Notes under the pieces: generated by a model
The model's database searches: none
Told to the model about the DNA's origin: nothing
The model's input: only the letters and a program-made list of their open reading frames with translations
Shown: piece by piece, positions 40,701 through 53,147 of the stretch
Layout of the letters: the number at the start of each line of letters is the position of its first letter
Numbering within the stretch: position 1 is the stretch's first letter
Position numbers and translations under genes: made by a program
Origin: Pelecanus crispus
Taxonomy: Eukaryota > Chordata > Aves > Pelecaniformes > Pelecanidae
Length of the DNA stretch: 64,000 bases
Reading direction: 5' to 3'
Assembly (NCBI RefSeq): GCF_030463565.1
Contig: NC_134653.1
Location: forward strand, 36,517,150-36,581,149

Positions 40701-43700
40701 CGATTTTTGCTTTTGTTCTGTCAATATATTTCTGAAACGCTCTAAGAGAGCACGTCTGCAGATGAGGATTTTGCAGCTTTGCTTGCAAACGTGCAAGCAG
40801 CCAAAAATAAACATTTCCAAGTGTTCATAAATCACATCTTTCAGGAGCTGACCTGGGAATCCTAACGGTGAGGTATAAACACTTTCAAGGTATAAAATTA
40901 TGCCCTACATTAATCGCTTTGAAGTGTTCTCCACTATCAAATTAAAAAGAAAATCGTAACAGCACATGCAACAGCCAAACACAAGAGATTTCCTGTGGAA
41001 GGCATTACTCTTATTTTTCATCCAGCATTCAGAGGAAACCTCTCTGGAGTTTGCTTTTTATGAAGACTAGGAAAGAGCTTGTCATAGTGGCACACGGTGT
41101 AGAAAACCAAAATGGATATTGGATTGTTCCTTTAATTCAAAGGACGAGCAGATAGTTGCGCAATATTTATCACTGAAGGGCAGAGGAAGCAATCAATAAT
41201 GTTTTCCCATGTGGACCATTATTCTCATTACTTTATAGGACAAATCCAGGTCTCCAAATACATGAAGAACGGATAAAATTCACCCCTGCACACAAGGCCA
41301 GCATTAAGATCCAGCTGCTTCTACTGCCCTGCTTTGGAGGTCTGAACTCTTGCACTAACTCCTCTGCACAGCAGCGAGCTTCGTCCAACGCATATTGTTT
41401 ACCCCGAAGCAAGAGCAGAGTACAGGCTTCTAAATTTCACCATTAAGACTGCTTATGTAGGAAAAGATAACTATGTTCAATAGCTAGTGTAAAAAAGAAA
41501 AAAAACAAACCCAAACAACAAAAAACCCCACCTAAACTATGACTTGCAAGTTAGGAATACTCAGTCTGTCTTAGATACATTAATCCGCTTACCTTCTATT
41601 TCTCTTTCCCTACTTCCCTTCTTCCTCAAATCCAGATGGATTTATTCCTCATTCTGACAAAATTCACCAGCTTCAGCTAATTATTCCAAATTAAAAACAG
41701 GGGGAAGGGAGACCTAGGAAAGGAGATGAAAACACCTAAACAGAGGCTATAAGAGGTAAATAACCTTCATATTTAATTAATAACGCCTGGGATCCTTAAA
41801 GAACTGGAACTGATTTGTATGGGTTTCATAGCATGCTCTGTACTTTTCAAAAGAAATCAAAAAAACAAGCGATGTCAGATTTTTAATTCAAGCCTTAATG
41901 ATAATTCATTAATAAAAACGCCATCCAGGAGCTGTTCATTATTTGACAGCTACAGGAAAGGAGAAATATGTCCAAGCTGCACGCAGTTCAACAAACACAC
42001 ACTCTCTCGCCCCCCCAAATCTGCATCAAACCAAACCCCCGGGCTTCAGAGTTTAGCAAAACCTCTCAGTTTCCTTTACTCATGAAAAGTAACATTTGGC
42101 AAAATGTCATAACTTTGCTTTATGCCGCTGCTTTGAGGATTGCAACAATATAGGTATTTTCTTGAAGTGTCAATTTAATTAATTTCACAGTTCTTTTTGT
42201 ACTCTCCTTTATTGCCAGCAGCACTTGTACTTCAGCAAAACAAAAACAGAACTCCTAGAATGGAAAACCTGCTACTTTTTCTACTTTTAAAAAGAAGCAA
42301 GCAAACAAACTCTCATTTCAAATGCTTAAAAAAAAAACCCAACAAGTGGTACAGAGAAAAGTCTAGCACACCCGTCCAGCCAGCTGGGCCATGTTGATCG
42401 CACCACGGTCCCTCGGGCTCGCACTTCCACGATTCTGACTGACTTCAGGCTTTTGCTTCTGAGCCCGAGGAGAAGCAAACCACATTTACACAGAAAGCAT
42501 AAATAATCTCATAGAATTCTTAGTGGCCTGTATAGAATCCCATAAAGAAGGGCTCCTTATTTTGAAAGCTGTAAGAAAGATAATGAGGGATAGACTTCAG
42601 TCTCTTCTTTAATTAAACCAAAAAGTTATTTTGATGAGCGGCTGTTCCACTCATATCAGTATGGAGAAACACTACACTTGGATGGTGAAATAAGGACAGA
42701 GACTACGTTGTCATGCAAGAGATGGAGGCCATTTAGATTCATCATGTACTCATATCTGTACAGCTAAGGCAACAAAAGCCTTGACTGCATAAATTCTCCT
42801 ACAGAAACAACCGTTCCAGACAAGGCCACAGATTCACTAATGGGTTAATCCACGGAAATCTGACATTTCCAGATGAAGAACAGTTGCATAGCAGATGCAG
42901 GCGCTCCAGGTAATGCATTTTGCCGCTGTGGAAATATTTTACCGCTGGACAAACTAAGGTATCTTCCTCTCAGTCTTCAGGCAAGCAACTAAATGCAGTC
43001 AATTCATTTAAGTGCAGCAGTCGCAACATGATGTGCTGGAGGTCTACGCCTTCAAGTTTGTCTTCTGACAGCTTATCCGTCTCCTGCGTCGGAGGCCTAG
43101 GAACTGCTGAAAACAAGGTGGTAGTCACATCTTGCTCTTTGCTCAGCTAAAGAGCAAAAAAGAACCTACTTCAAGTCTCTCTGGTTCATTCCTTGCTTAT
43201 CTTCCACGTATGCAAAACTAAGGCTACAACTTCTCCTCTTTGCAGTCCCTGCCTACCAGCTGCTTTGGCCGCAGCATTCTGGTACGCAGGAACGCAGTGG
43301 TACTTTGTTTGTCTTTAGCATTCTTGTCCTCGGTACCAGACAGAAGATGCACACCCCAGCTGAAATAAAAGCTCTTTTTTTTTTTCCTCCTTTCGCTCAA
43401 ATTTGCCATCTATGAATGTAGGCCATCATCAATACAATTCTGACTGATGTAAAAGGACCTTCTCTGACAGAAGCCAAAGGGCATCATCGCTGAAGGGCAC
43501 CAGTAGTATTGATGTTACCAGTACAGACTGTTCAGCTGAGCGTTAACATCATTAGAGTCACACAAGGGCACCGGGCAGCAGAGTTTGGGCTCAGAGTTCA
43601 AAAAGAAAGGTGCTGCAGGTCTTGCGTAAAATGTTTTTCAAAACGTGTAGGTGGTAACTTGTTCACATGTCAAGCTGTTCGTTGACGTTTCCTATCCAAA

Positions 43701-46399
43701 TATAAAGCATACATATACCCAACTAGAAGTTCATTTTGCAAGTATTGCCAAGATAATTTTGTTCAAGAAAAAAAATCTCTACGTACCCAATGAGTAAGTG
43801 AAACTTTGCCATTGCTTGCTCCTGCCAGACAAAGAAAAAAAAAAAACCCACACAGATTCAAGGATACAAAGATATTTTATAGATGTGTGTCATTTTTGTT
43901 GGACATTCCAGACTGACTTTTTCCCATAGTTCTGAAAGACTTAACTTGGTGATGTTTTGACCTTTTTTTTTTTCTTCCCCTCCCAAACCAAGTGCTGCAT
44001 TTTCCCATGAGCTTCATGTTTAGTTTCAACACTCTTTTTTAAAAGAAAAGTTGAAAGCTTGTAAGTTTTTCAATTTTGAAAAACTTTGATCCAAATCTAT
44101 TTTCAATGACATGCTAAACACTTAGACCAATTCTTATAAATGCAAACATCAACCAAAAAAACCCCCAAACCCACAACCCCCACCCTCAGCATTCACTCAA
44201 AGCTGTAACAACATAGCTACCTATACCCAGCCCCTTCTCAGATTCTTTATAAACAAGTCTCCATTTAAAGCTAAAGAGACAACGGGAGACTAAATTCATC
44301 TCACCTGAGACATCTCAATTATTTAATTAAAAATCATCTTTGGCCATGCTAATCCTGACTTAGGTTTAGTTTTCGGTCTCAGAAGAAGAAAGCCATTACT
44401 GACACGAGCAAATCAACATTCTGCAGCAATGCGGTACCTCAAGTGTGTTTATATATAGGAAGGTATTATTAAAAAAGAAAGAGCTCCCAAGCTCAGACTG
44501 AGTAGGCAATTACAGTTGATTATGAAACTCTGCCACCGCCATAAACTCGCCAAGAGAGATTGTACCCAGCACCAAGAAGTGTTCTGGGCCTCAGGAACAA
44601 GCGGATAACGCCGCTCTTCCCTTCCCCCAGGCCTGCCAGCACACGGCTTTTGCTCAGACTGCAAAGGGCCAGAACTAATCTCATGTGGGCGCACACATCC
44701 AGTCTGGGATTTCACCTTTGTCCTTGACCGGTGGAAGGTGACAGCTAACGAGACCTGCGTCAGGGCTAAGACAAGGGAAGGCGGGAGGGCAGCATGGTGT
44801 GTTAACGAAGCAGGAATAACGAGGCGAAGAACGCAGGCCGCGTTCCTGCCTCCTCACTGTGTAAGCGTGGCAGCCACTTCTCAGACGGCTCCGCTGCTTT
44901 CTAGGCACTGAGCACTGACTTTATTTGAGGGAGGAGAATTGCAACTAAAACCGGCATTTTTACAAGTTTAAAAAAGAAAAAAACCTTTTTTTTAAACCAT
45001 CTTTACCATTGAAAATGGTATTTTTATGGAAAATGGAATTACTAATAAAAATTGCAATAGCCATATCAATGAAGGTCAGCTAGCTTCAACAAGGGACGAG
45101 CCCCTTATTTCTTCTTGGTAATTTTGCAAGGTATAAGTAAGGCTATGAGAGATGCTGGTGTCGTGGGTAGTAAAAACTGAGCATACTTGTAGGATGCAGG
45201 GTCAAACCCTCTTCTCTGAAAAGAAAGCCCTTTGGAGTCAAAATGTCTGGATTTATTTTTTTTCTTTTCCAGTCCATTGCTCTAAGGTGGGCTGAGGGAT
45301 AAATCAATCCATTTAAAAACATTTTCCGGCATTGTGTTTTACTCGCATATATTAGCGTAATCAAGTTTGATCACAGCTCCAGAAATGTACAGCTCTGAAG
45401 AATACTGCTAACGCCTTGACTCAAAGAGGATCTTCTTCACAGCATTTTCCTTCGTTTGCAAGGACAAGGTGAGGACAAAGCCTGCTTCCCTGGAACTGCT
45501 CTCCTTTCCTGCGATTAAACGCAACGCTACACAGCAAGAAAGCGGAGTAGAAAAGAGCAGGTATGCGGCCGCACACCATTACGCAGCCCTTTCGGGAGGC
45601 AGGCGATGACCAAGAGCCACCCCCTCCGAGGCGACTGCCTCGAGCTTTGACTCCGCTTCTCCAGAGGCCACGGGACTCCAAGGACACCCGGTCACTCCTT
45701 CGGAACAAACCCACTGCTAATCATTGCACCTCCGACACGGCTCGAAAAAACCCGCAGCCTGCAAACGTGTCACAACTGGAATTATCTTTAGCACAGTAAA
45801 GCTGAAGTCATTAGTTATTTATTCCCTGGCAGTGTAGGTGGATAATTAGCGCATAATTTGAGGTTTTCTAGGCATGACAGCCTGCTCTGGTAGCTGCCCC
45901 TAGTCCTGATTAAATCTCTGCCTCAGATCTCGCAGCAGCATCTCATGTGAGAAAATTCCAGGCTCTGCCAATATCAGGTTGCTGTCTCGCAGTTTGAAAC
46001 CATCGCAAATGTTTTTAGGTGGGTTTTTTTTTTTTGAGGAAGAATTTTTTTTTTTTTCTTTCTCCTGAAGCTTTGCTTAAACATTGCTTTGCATCCAAAG
46101 CACCTGTGAGAACATGGATGCGACTGCAGGGGAACGAAAGGGATGTTACACATGAGGCGTTAAAATAGCATTATGAACAGAGACACGCACAGGCTTCGGA
46201 AAGGAAAAGTAAAATATCTGCGTGCTAGAATAGGAAAAGCTAATTCAGTGTATGAAGTGTATTAAGACTGCTCTAGCCCACACACCATGGAGAGTACGCA
46301 GGAGCCATTATAACGCACCCAGCCTGCGTGCCCAGGTTTTCCGCCTCCTGCACTTCACGAGAAAGCGTAAAAAACCCTGAGTAAAAGCAGTTATGAAAT
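37778..46399. other. Gene-free stretch left of CpG island
   Basis: No supported exon. Apart from A/T runs and the CpG block at 45.5-45.8 kb, the part at about 39510-39810 is notable for few simple repeats and many E-box-like CAGCTG/TCAGCTG words, which would suit a conserved non-coding element. Confidence 0.5.
45543..45767. other. Small CpG-rich block
   Basis: Eighteen CpG occur in about 225 bases, including a NotI-type GCGGCCGC at 45565-45572, in otherwise AT-rich surroundings less than 1 kb left of the larger CpG island. The open frames on both strands (45421-45714 minus, 45563-45799 plus) are unrecognised. It may be an outlying part of the same promoter region. Confidence 0.4.
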
Positions 46400-47250
46400 T
46401 GCTGAGCCAGGTCTGCTAGCCGGGGAGGGCAGGGCTGCGCAGGCTGTCCCCAGCTTCTCCCTGGCCAGCAGCTCGGGGCGGCCCCGGTTCCCCTCAGCGC
46501 CTCAGAGACGCCGCTGCGGCAGCAGCCGGCCCTCACGAGCCCGCCGCACGCCTGAACGAAAGGCTCGCTAACGCTGCCGCTTTTAGAGCGCGTATGTGGC
46601 ACTTTTCTTCCAGCCCCTCAGGAAATAAACTTTTTCCCGTTCCCCTCCCTGAGGCCTGAGGGCGGCCTGGAGCTCCACCCACTCTCCCCGCCATTTTGCT
46701 GGCCCTTTCCCTCTCTTCCAGAAGCTTCCCCGCTGGGGCCTGCTCCAGACCTCCATGCCCCTCAGGCAGCAGCGCCGCAGGGAGGGCAGCCGCCCCGCTG
46801 TGCCGCACCACACCCAGCCCTCCCTCACGGGCAGACGGGGACCAGGCGGCCGGCTGTACGCCCAGCCAGCTAATCCCTGCTGCTGGGGCAGGACACGGGG
46901 GCGGAGTGGCTGCACAGAGGGCCCCTCCATCTTGAGGAGAAAGCCCTCAGCAGCCTCTGGCCGGGCGCCTGGTTTCTGAGCGCTCGTGCTCCCCTGAGTG
47001 GGTTTCAAGCTATGGCCCCCCCACACCTTGAGGGACACCCCTGTTTTCCAGCCTCGCCCGCAGTCCCAGGGCAGGCAGACGGCGGCAGCTGGGTTTAATG
47101 AGGTATTGATTTTGCAGATGGCGGCGGCGCTGGGCTTGCCGGTTTCTGCCTGCGGCGCCCAGATTTGGTCACTCACCGTAAGCGAGATCGGCGGATTTTA
47201 TGTGTTGTGCTTGGAAAGGTCACAGCTCTCCGAAGCCTGCAAGCCATATT
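46400..47250. promoter_or_regulatory. CpG island, possible bidirectional promoter
   Basis: A GC-rich block of about 850 bases stands out in AT-rich DNA; I count 18 CpG in the 120 bases from 46474 to 46592, and high density continues to about 46910. It carries three YY1-like motifs: CCGCCATTTTG at 46689-46699 (minus-strand CAAAATGGCGG), CCATCTTG near 46927 and CAGATGGCGGCGGCG at 47115. Such ATGGCGGC motifs often sit at start codons of TATA-less CpG-island genes. The long overlapping frames here (up to 197 codons on the minus strand at 46583-47176) are expected in GC-rich DNA and match no family I know. It lies about 14 kb past the GALNT9 stop. Confidence 0.5.
47118..47177 (+). CDS. Candidate first or internal coding exon in CpG island
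   Basis: A start-like ATGGCGGCGGCG at 47118 opens a 20-codon frame (MAAALGLPVSACGAQIWSLT) ending at a strong donor, CACC|GTAAGC, at 47178. The preceding sequence TTGATTTTGCAG also resembles an acceptor, so the 60 bases could be an internal exon instead. I know no protein with this start and found no convincing downstream exon before the window's end. Without transcript data this is only a candidate; it may be the 5' end of a lncRNA. Confidence 0.25.
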
Positions 47251-50200
47251 GTCGTCCCCTTCATCCCTCGATTCATTAAATGCCAGTTAGCTGAGTGGCC
47301 TCTGGCAACAGATTAAAACCAGTGGGTTAAAATGGACCATAATCTCTGATTCACAGAGTGGGGCTTCTGTACAGATATTTATTTAAGGTTTTTCCACTCC
47401 CATCAAATACCCAAGTCCTTACTGATTCTCTCTCCACCCTGCTTCTCCTCTCTCATTCTGATTTTCTTACTGTTGGTGCTTGCCTGAGAGCTCAGGAATA
47501 AATGGCAGGAGGGAGAATCTGACCCTGTTCCATGGTCAGAACAGGAAAGAAAGGAGGTGTCTGGCCACTGCTCCTGCGTTAGGCTCCTGGGGAGATTTTT
47601 CTTTTTTTTTAAATTCACAGTCCCTTCAGAGTGTTTTTCAGACACATCCACAAGTTGTAGCGGAAGGTCGCTTTGTCATTTATCTGCAAACTGCTAGGTC
47701 TCACACACAGGTCTGTCCTTGTCCTGCCACCCCGAGCCGTTCGGCTGGCGGGCATCCTCAGAGCACAGGAGCTACGGGATAGCTCGTCCCAGCTTCTCCG
47801 CGTCCCAGCCTTGCTCGTGCACGGACTGAAGAGCCTACCTGGGGTACCACCAAGGGGCAGAGGGACCTCTGGCAATTACACTACCTAAATCCCTCTGTGG
47901 ATATAGATTTGATAAAGGCATCCTTGACAGAGCCTGGCTGCCAGGGTCCAGTCCAACACCGCAATCCATAGCTATTCCGCAGATGTTGAATAGATGTCAC
48001 CCCAAACTCCCATCACAAAATATTACCTCTCAGCATCTTAATAAATACACTTCTTTCTTTCCCTGGACTGATCCCTTATTACATTTCAGGGGCTAGCTTG
48101 CAGAGGACAGGTTCATTTGCTAATACATGAATCATTATTGCTTTGAGCCTCTGAGCTAGCATTTTTATGAGCACGTTTCAAAATGTATTTGATTGCTGTT
48201 AGAAATCATTTTGGTTCACACTCGACAACCAGGCCAACCTAAGCCAATACGCTCTGCCTGGCACTGTGAAAGGATGTTGTGAGAATTTAATTACTAACTG
48301 CAAGTTACTGTGCATATGGTGAATTTTAAATGTACTATTTCTTTTATATTTTTGCCTCCAAGATAAAAACACCCAGTTGTTTAACTCCAGCTTATTAAGA
48401 TTGCTATCTAGCGGTTCTGATAAAATTGTTTCAGATTGTACACCCTACAGAGAACAGCATGCTGCCTTTTCCTATCCATGAGCTGCTTGCAGACCATAAA
48501 TGCCATCCAAGCCAAAGCGAGTCCTCTTTGCCCTTCTGTAAGCCTGGGCTACACGTTAAGAGATTAGAGTTAATTCATTGCCTTCATGTAAGAAAGCTTT
48601 TGGAAACACATTTGTTTTATGTGATAAGGTACAACAAAACATCACTAGAACAGAACTTCTTAGTTCTGGCAGCAAGAGTCTCACCTTGGGGAAGAGAGGG
48701 AGGGAAGGAGGGATGGTGGAGGTGTGCACTGTAAAAATATACTTAAAATAGCTTAAATCCACTCACTCTCTACTCCTCCTTTTCCACTATTACAATGGTG
48801 CTGATGCTTTTCCACTGTTTGGCTCCTGTATGCTTTTGTGACATGAAAGCTCCGTGATATATGTCACACTGAGATACATAGACACACACACAGAGTAAAT
48901 CAGAACCTTCTATTGAATCAGATTTCATCAGCACATTACCAAGAAGTGGAGGAAGATTTTTGAGAACGTCTCTTATTAATACATAAAATACAGCATAAAG
49001 CCCATGGAAAATTCAGCCCTTACATGCTTCTACCTCTACACTGTGCCCATACCCAGTGTTCTTTCCAATTAATTGACTGAAACACCTTGGGCCCCACTCC
49101 ACGTGTGTGTAATCCCTTGAGCATTTTCTCCTGTGGAATATTAATGTGCATCACACTCCCCACAGTCCACCAGCTCTGGGAAAGCTCAGTGATACAGTCT
49201 GGGTTGCCCTTGTTAGGAACCTGGCACCGTACCTTTTAGTACAACCTGACTGCCAGACCCACAAAGCAGCAGGATACCAGCTCAGTGTGTACGAGAAACA
49301 GGGAAAGTACAAAGAGGAAAGCAGAAGGAGAATTTGAGGTGGGAAAAGTACCTTCCTCCAGATGGTAAAATGACATATATGTTTACAGTTCAGCTCCTTC
49401 CCCTTGTCTTTCCATAAAACAGACACCCCAGTGCATAGAGCCTCCTTTAGGACAACGTTTTTCCACGTTCAGCAGCATGGACTGCCTTAGATACATCTTC
49501 TTACCTTAAGAGCTGCATGCTGACAGGGATGAAAAAATAAATCATTAAATAGATCTGGAAACCTTCCTCCTTTTGGTGGGTTTTTTCCTCTCCTTTCTTT
49601 AAATTCCAGTGCTAATCTGCTTTCTTTGTGAAGTTTTTATCTTGAGCAATTCAGATTGGAGGGCTGGATATACAGAGCGTGATTTGAATTTATTGTAGAA
49701 CAGAGAAACTGCTGCGGATGGTGAAAAGCAAGACTGGATATGTGGAGTAATGAGGCCAGAAATAGAATCATAAAACCTGATTTAGAACCGGCCTCCAAAG
49801 AAGCATCTGCTGACTTCCACCTCGAGATAAAACTGAAGCTGCTCCTGAAAAACCCACTTTCCCTAGATGACACTTCTCTTCGGCAGAGGATTTGAAGGGA
49901 TTTGCTAACGTGCTACTCGAAGAACACCACTGAAGTAGCAATGACCTGAGATAAATATACTGTGTAAATGTGGACCAGCTGCTCTGGAGGCCAGCAAGCT
50001 ACCGTTACGGTTAATTGTGCATCTGAAGGGGCACATTCTCACCCACCACGCTGCATTCAATTACACCTGATTTCCCCATAGCTTAACCGTATCTGCTCAG
50101 CGTTAAATCCAACAACTCCACTGAAGGCCGCGATCCACTTTTCCCTGTGTGTATGAATAAAGGAGGAAGCACGTCTTGTCATTGCTTCATTTGAGAAACA

Positions 50201-51797
50201 CGATATTCGCCCCCATTTTGTTACAGCTTTCCACTGGTGAACCACTTCAGCCGGGCTTTTTGCCTTAGCGACTTTAGACCCTGAACTCAAATTTTGGAGA
50301 GAAAGGTAGAAAGAAAGAGGAAAAAGAAGAGAGCTCTTTGTTCTCGGGGCCTCTTTTCCCTCCAGACAGAGCCACGAGTGATGAGGAGCCTGACATTCTC
50401 CTCAGTTAACTGTTTAAAACGAGCTGGGATAAATTCAGTCCTTATCCTCCCTGTACTGCAATTCCTCCTCTTTGTGAGGTGGAAGATACCTTACAAAGGT
50501 ATTGCAGGAACAGGTTCATTAATGCTTGTGACACACTCAGATATATAGCAATGAGAGTTGCATCGGTACTTCGAAATTTCTGCAGATACCATGATAGGCT
50601 GCTGGTAGTTTCCTTCTGTGCTTCTCTCTCTAGATTTTAATTCTCACTATGAAATGCTTGAAGGAACCAGAGTGAACATTTCAAAACAGAAATTATGAGC
50701 ACTGGCTTACTTTCTATGCTTGCCACTTCAACAGTTCTTTGATTCGCATACTTACAAAACCAAAACAAATCCTAAAACTTGTATTTTATCTTTTTCCTCG
50801 GTGCTGTGAGTTGCCAAGTTTGCTTGATACCTGCTGGTCCTTGTGAGCGCAATAAGCATATTAGACCTCCAAATTTTCATGAAGTCCTCAGGCCTGGCAC
50901 AAATTAACTAATTAGGAGCCTTCTTTTTCTAAGCAGCCAGCATTTTTCTACTTGTTTGGGATGAATCCTCTGCTGGTGCACAAAAGAACAATTCTGTGAG
51001 ATGTGATGAAGCTGTGTACATTTACCTCGGACTAAATTTTTGGCCACATTTATCAATGCATTTCAAAAGGAAAAAAGAAAAAAAGAAACAACATTAAAAG
51101 TCCATTGTTTTGCCTTGTGTTCAGGCAAAGAAGTTAAGAAGGTGCTTCAAAAAGATTTCAAACCTTAGAATTGTAAGGTTTGAAATAGGTTTGATAGTTA
51201 CACAGTCCCCTTCCACTAAACTCAGTGAAGCTCTGGTATAAGGAAGAACAGCCTTACGCCACTCTGGCCTGATGGATAGCAAAAAGGGTCTCTGTAACTG
51301 TTTCAGACTTAAGAACGGAGCTTCGGCTCCAGGATCAAAACCTAAAGCAGGCTCCTAAGAGATGAAAAGTGTCGTGACTTTTTTCTGACAAGGCTGAACA
51401 CAACACAAATGCCTCACTGCGCCACGGGAGCCCACTGAAGCTCTGAACTTCATTTCTGTTCAGAAAGAGAAGGCGGCACACTGCAGTGTCCCGGGCCTCA
51501 GTATTGTGGTAGCTTGAGATTGTGAGGGAAACACGTGGCTTGGACACGCTAGGATGTATTCGGAGTATTTTAAACAAAAACTCCAATAGAAGCATTCAAA
51601 ATGTACCTTTCCAAAGAACAAGGAAAAACATTTTCAAAATACCTGTGTCACTTTAATGAGCCTACACTCTGCTCTCAAGAGTGACTCAAAATGACCTATA
51701 GCATGTAAAAAGAGAAAAAGTGGATCCAAAGTTATTTGGGTTCAGATTCACAAAAATATTTAACTACTTACCTTTAGTGAGTCAGACCTCAGCTGAC
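47251..51797. other. No supported gene; mixed composition
   Basis: A moderately CpG-rich segment lies at about 47700-47830, with overlapping unrecognised frames on both strands. The rest is AT-rich, with a purine-rich run near 48695-48716 and the perfect hairpin at 51155-51186. Confidence 0.5.
51155..51186. repeat. Perfect 13-base inverted repeat (hairpin)
   Basis: The arms ATTTCAAACCTTA (51155-51167) and TAAGGTTTGAAAT (51174-51186) are exact reverse complements around the 6-base loop GAATTG. It could fold as a stem-loop in RNA or be the relic of a small palindromic element. Confidence 0.8.
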
Positions 51798-51960
51798 CTT
51801 GCTTGACTTGCGTTTTGCACCCTCGATGCAGATTCTGTCCTCATAACTCTCTGCCCTTTGGTCAGCAAGGCGAGGACATCCAGCGCTTGTCTAGCCTGGA
51901 CCTCCTCTTGCAGCGTGAGAGTGGCCAGCCAGGTCAGCGCCTCGTTCACCCAGAACCATC
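51798..51960 (-). CDS. Candidate orphan coding exon, family unknown
   Basis: On the minus strand a 163-base block is bounded by an acceptor (tttggcctgttcag at 51961) and a donor (CAAG|GTCAGC at 51798). It is open throughout in one frame: WFWVNEALTWLATLTLQEE, then VQARQALDVLALLTKGQRV and a polar tail. The first two thirds could form a long amphipathic helix. Third positions are rich in G and C (GAG GCG CTG ACC TGG CTG GCC), unlike the AT-rich flanks, which is typical of avian coding exons. The exon would begin with two bases of a split codon and end with two. I recognise no family and found no partner exon nearby. It could instead be a decayed exon or a chance GC-rich block. Confidence 0.3.
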
Positions 51961-53120
51961 CTGAACAGGCCAAACAGCTTGCTAATTGCATTTTAACACA
52001 AAACCATCAGCCTTGCAATGAAAATAGCAGTTCCTTCAGTTTAAACAAGTCTGCTGTTTAATTTCCTCCTTCTTGCTGATAGGTGGCACCGTTTATTGCA
52101 CAGAATGCCAGCGCTGGAAGCACATTGAGAATTTCCATAGATTTCGGCAAATGTTTCACAGCTACCACACCATTGCACCAACCCGGGTGTTTTTTGGAGC
52201 TCTGTCAACAGGTTAGACAGATTTCACTGTAATAAACTGCAAAAGCAGAAAAATCTTTCCTGAATCCTGATTAAAATCTCTTTATTAAAGCTCAGTTATT
52301 CACGCAGAGGACCCAGGACCTTATTGCTCGCTGAGTTGCTCTATGTTGCTTCATGCTTTCCAGATTGGACAGCGCAGCTCAGTCTCTCATGTTTAACTCC
52401 CACTTTTCCTGTTCGAGGAAATCCTGACAGACCTTGCCCTTCCCTTATCCCATTTCGTAACTCCAAATTACGGCACTAAAACACAGTCTTTTTCTCAAGA
52501 ACTTTTTCTGCCAGCTGGGCCCACCCAAGGAGTTCTGTCACAGCCTCCGTTGTCAGCAAGATAAAGGCTGGTAGGAAGTTCTGCTTGGCTTTACTAAAAC
52601 AAATAATAGACTCTTAAAAATTGTACGCATGGTCTAATCAGTGTCACATCACTTTGCCGGTTGCACCTTTACCCCTAAGTTCTGTAAATGACAGAATTAT
52701 TTTTGTTAGTTAGAAGGCTCCTTTTTCCAATGCAGGTCATCTACATTAGTAACACGCCTGAAAATAAGTTATACTATTACGTTAGAGAAATAAGATGATA
52801 GAAGAAGGTGAGAACACCCTAAAAGGAAAGTCAGAGAATATGGTTAAGCAGTAAAGGTGAGCTTATAAGAGCACAGTCCGGAAAAATGCTGCGCTAAATT
52901 TACATGAAAAGGGCTGAGTTTTGTCTGCCGGTGCTTAGGATTATAGCTGGGTTTAGGCAACTAAAATAAGTTCTTGGATTTGTTCACAGGCTAGGAATGT
53001 TTCATAAATTCTAGCATAAAGAGGTTTTCGTCTGCTTGTTTGTTTGCTTTTGCCTCAATATTACAGACAGGAAAATACCTCAGTCTTTATTTTCAACTAC
53101 GTTATGATAACAACAGATAG

Positions 53121-53147
53121 CCAAACCAAACCAAACCAAAAAAAATG
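53121..53147. repeat. (CCAAA)4 pentanucleotide tract
   Basis: Four CCAAA units run into an A-rich tail. Confidence 0.85.

Noticed and set aside
44158..44184. C- and A-rich tract as a telomere-like repeat
   Set aside because: The spacing is irregular and no CCCTAA units are present; it is ordinary low-complexity sequence.
46583..47176. 197-codon minus-strand open frame
   Set aside because: It lies wholly in the CpG island, where stop codons are rare; other frames on both strands are also open and none resembles a protein family.
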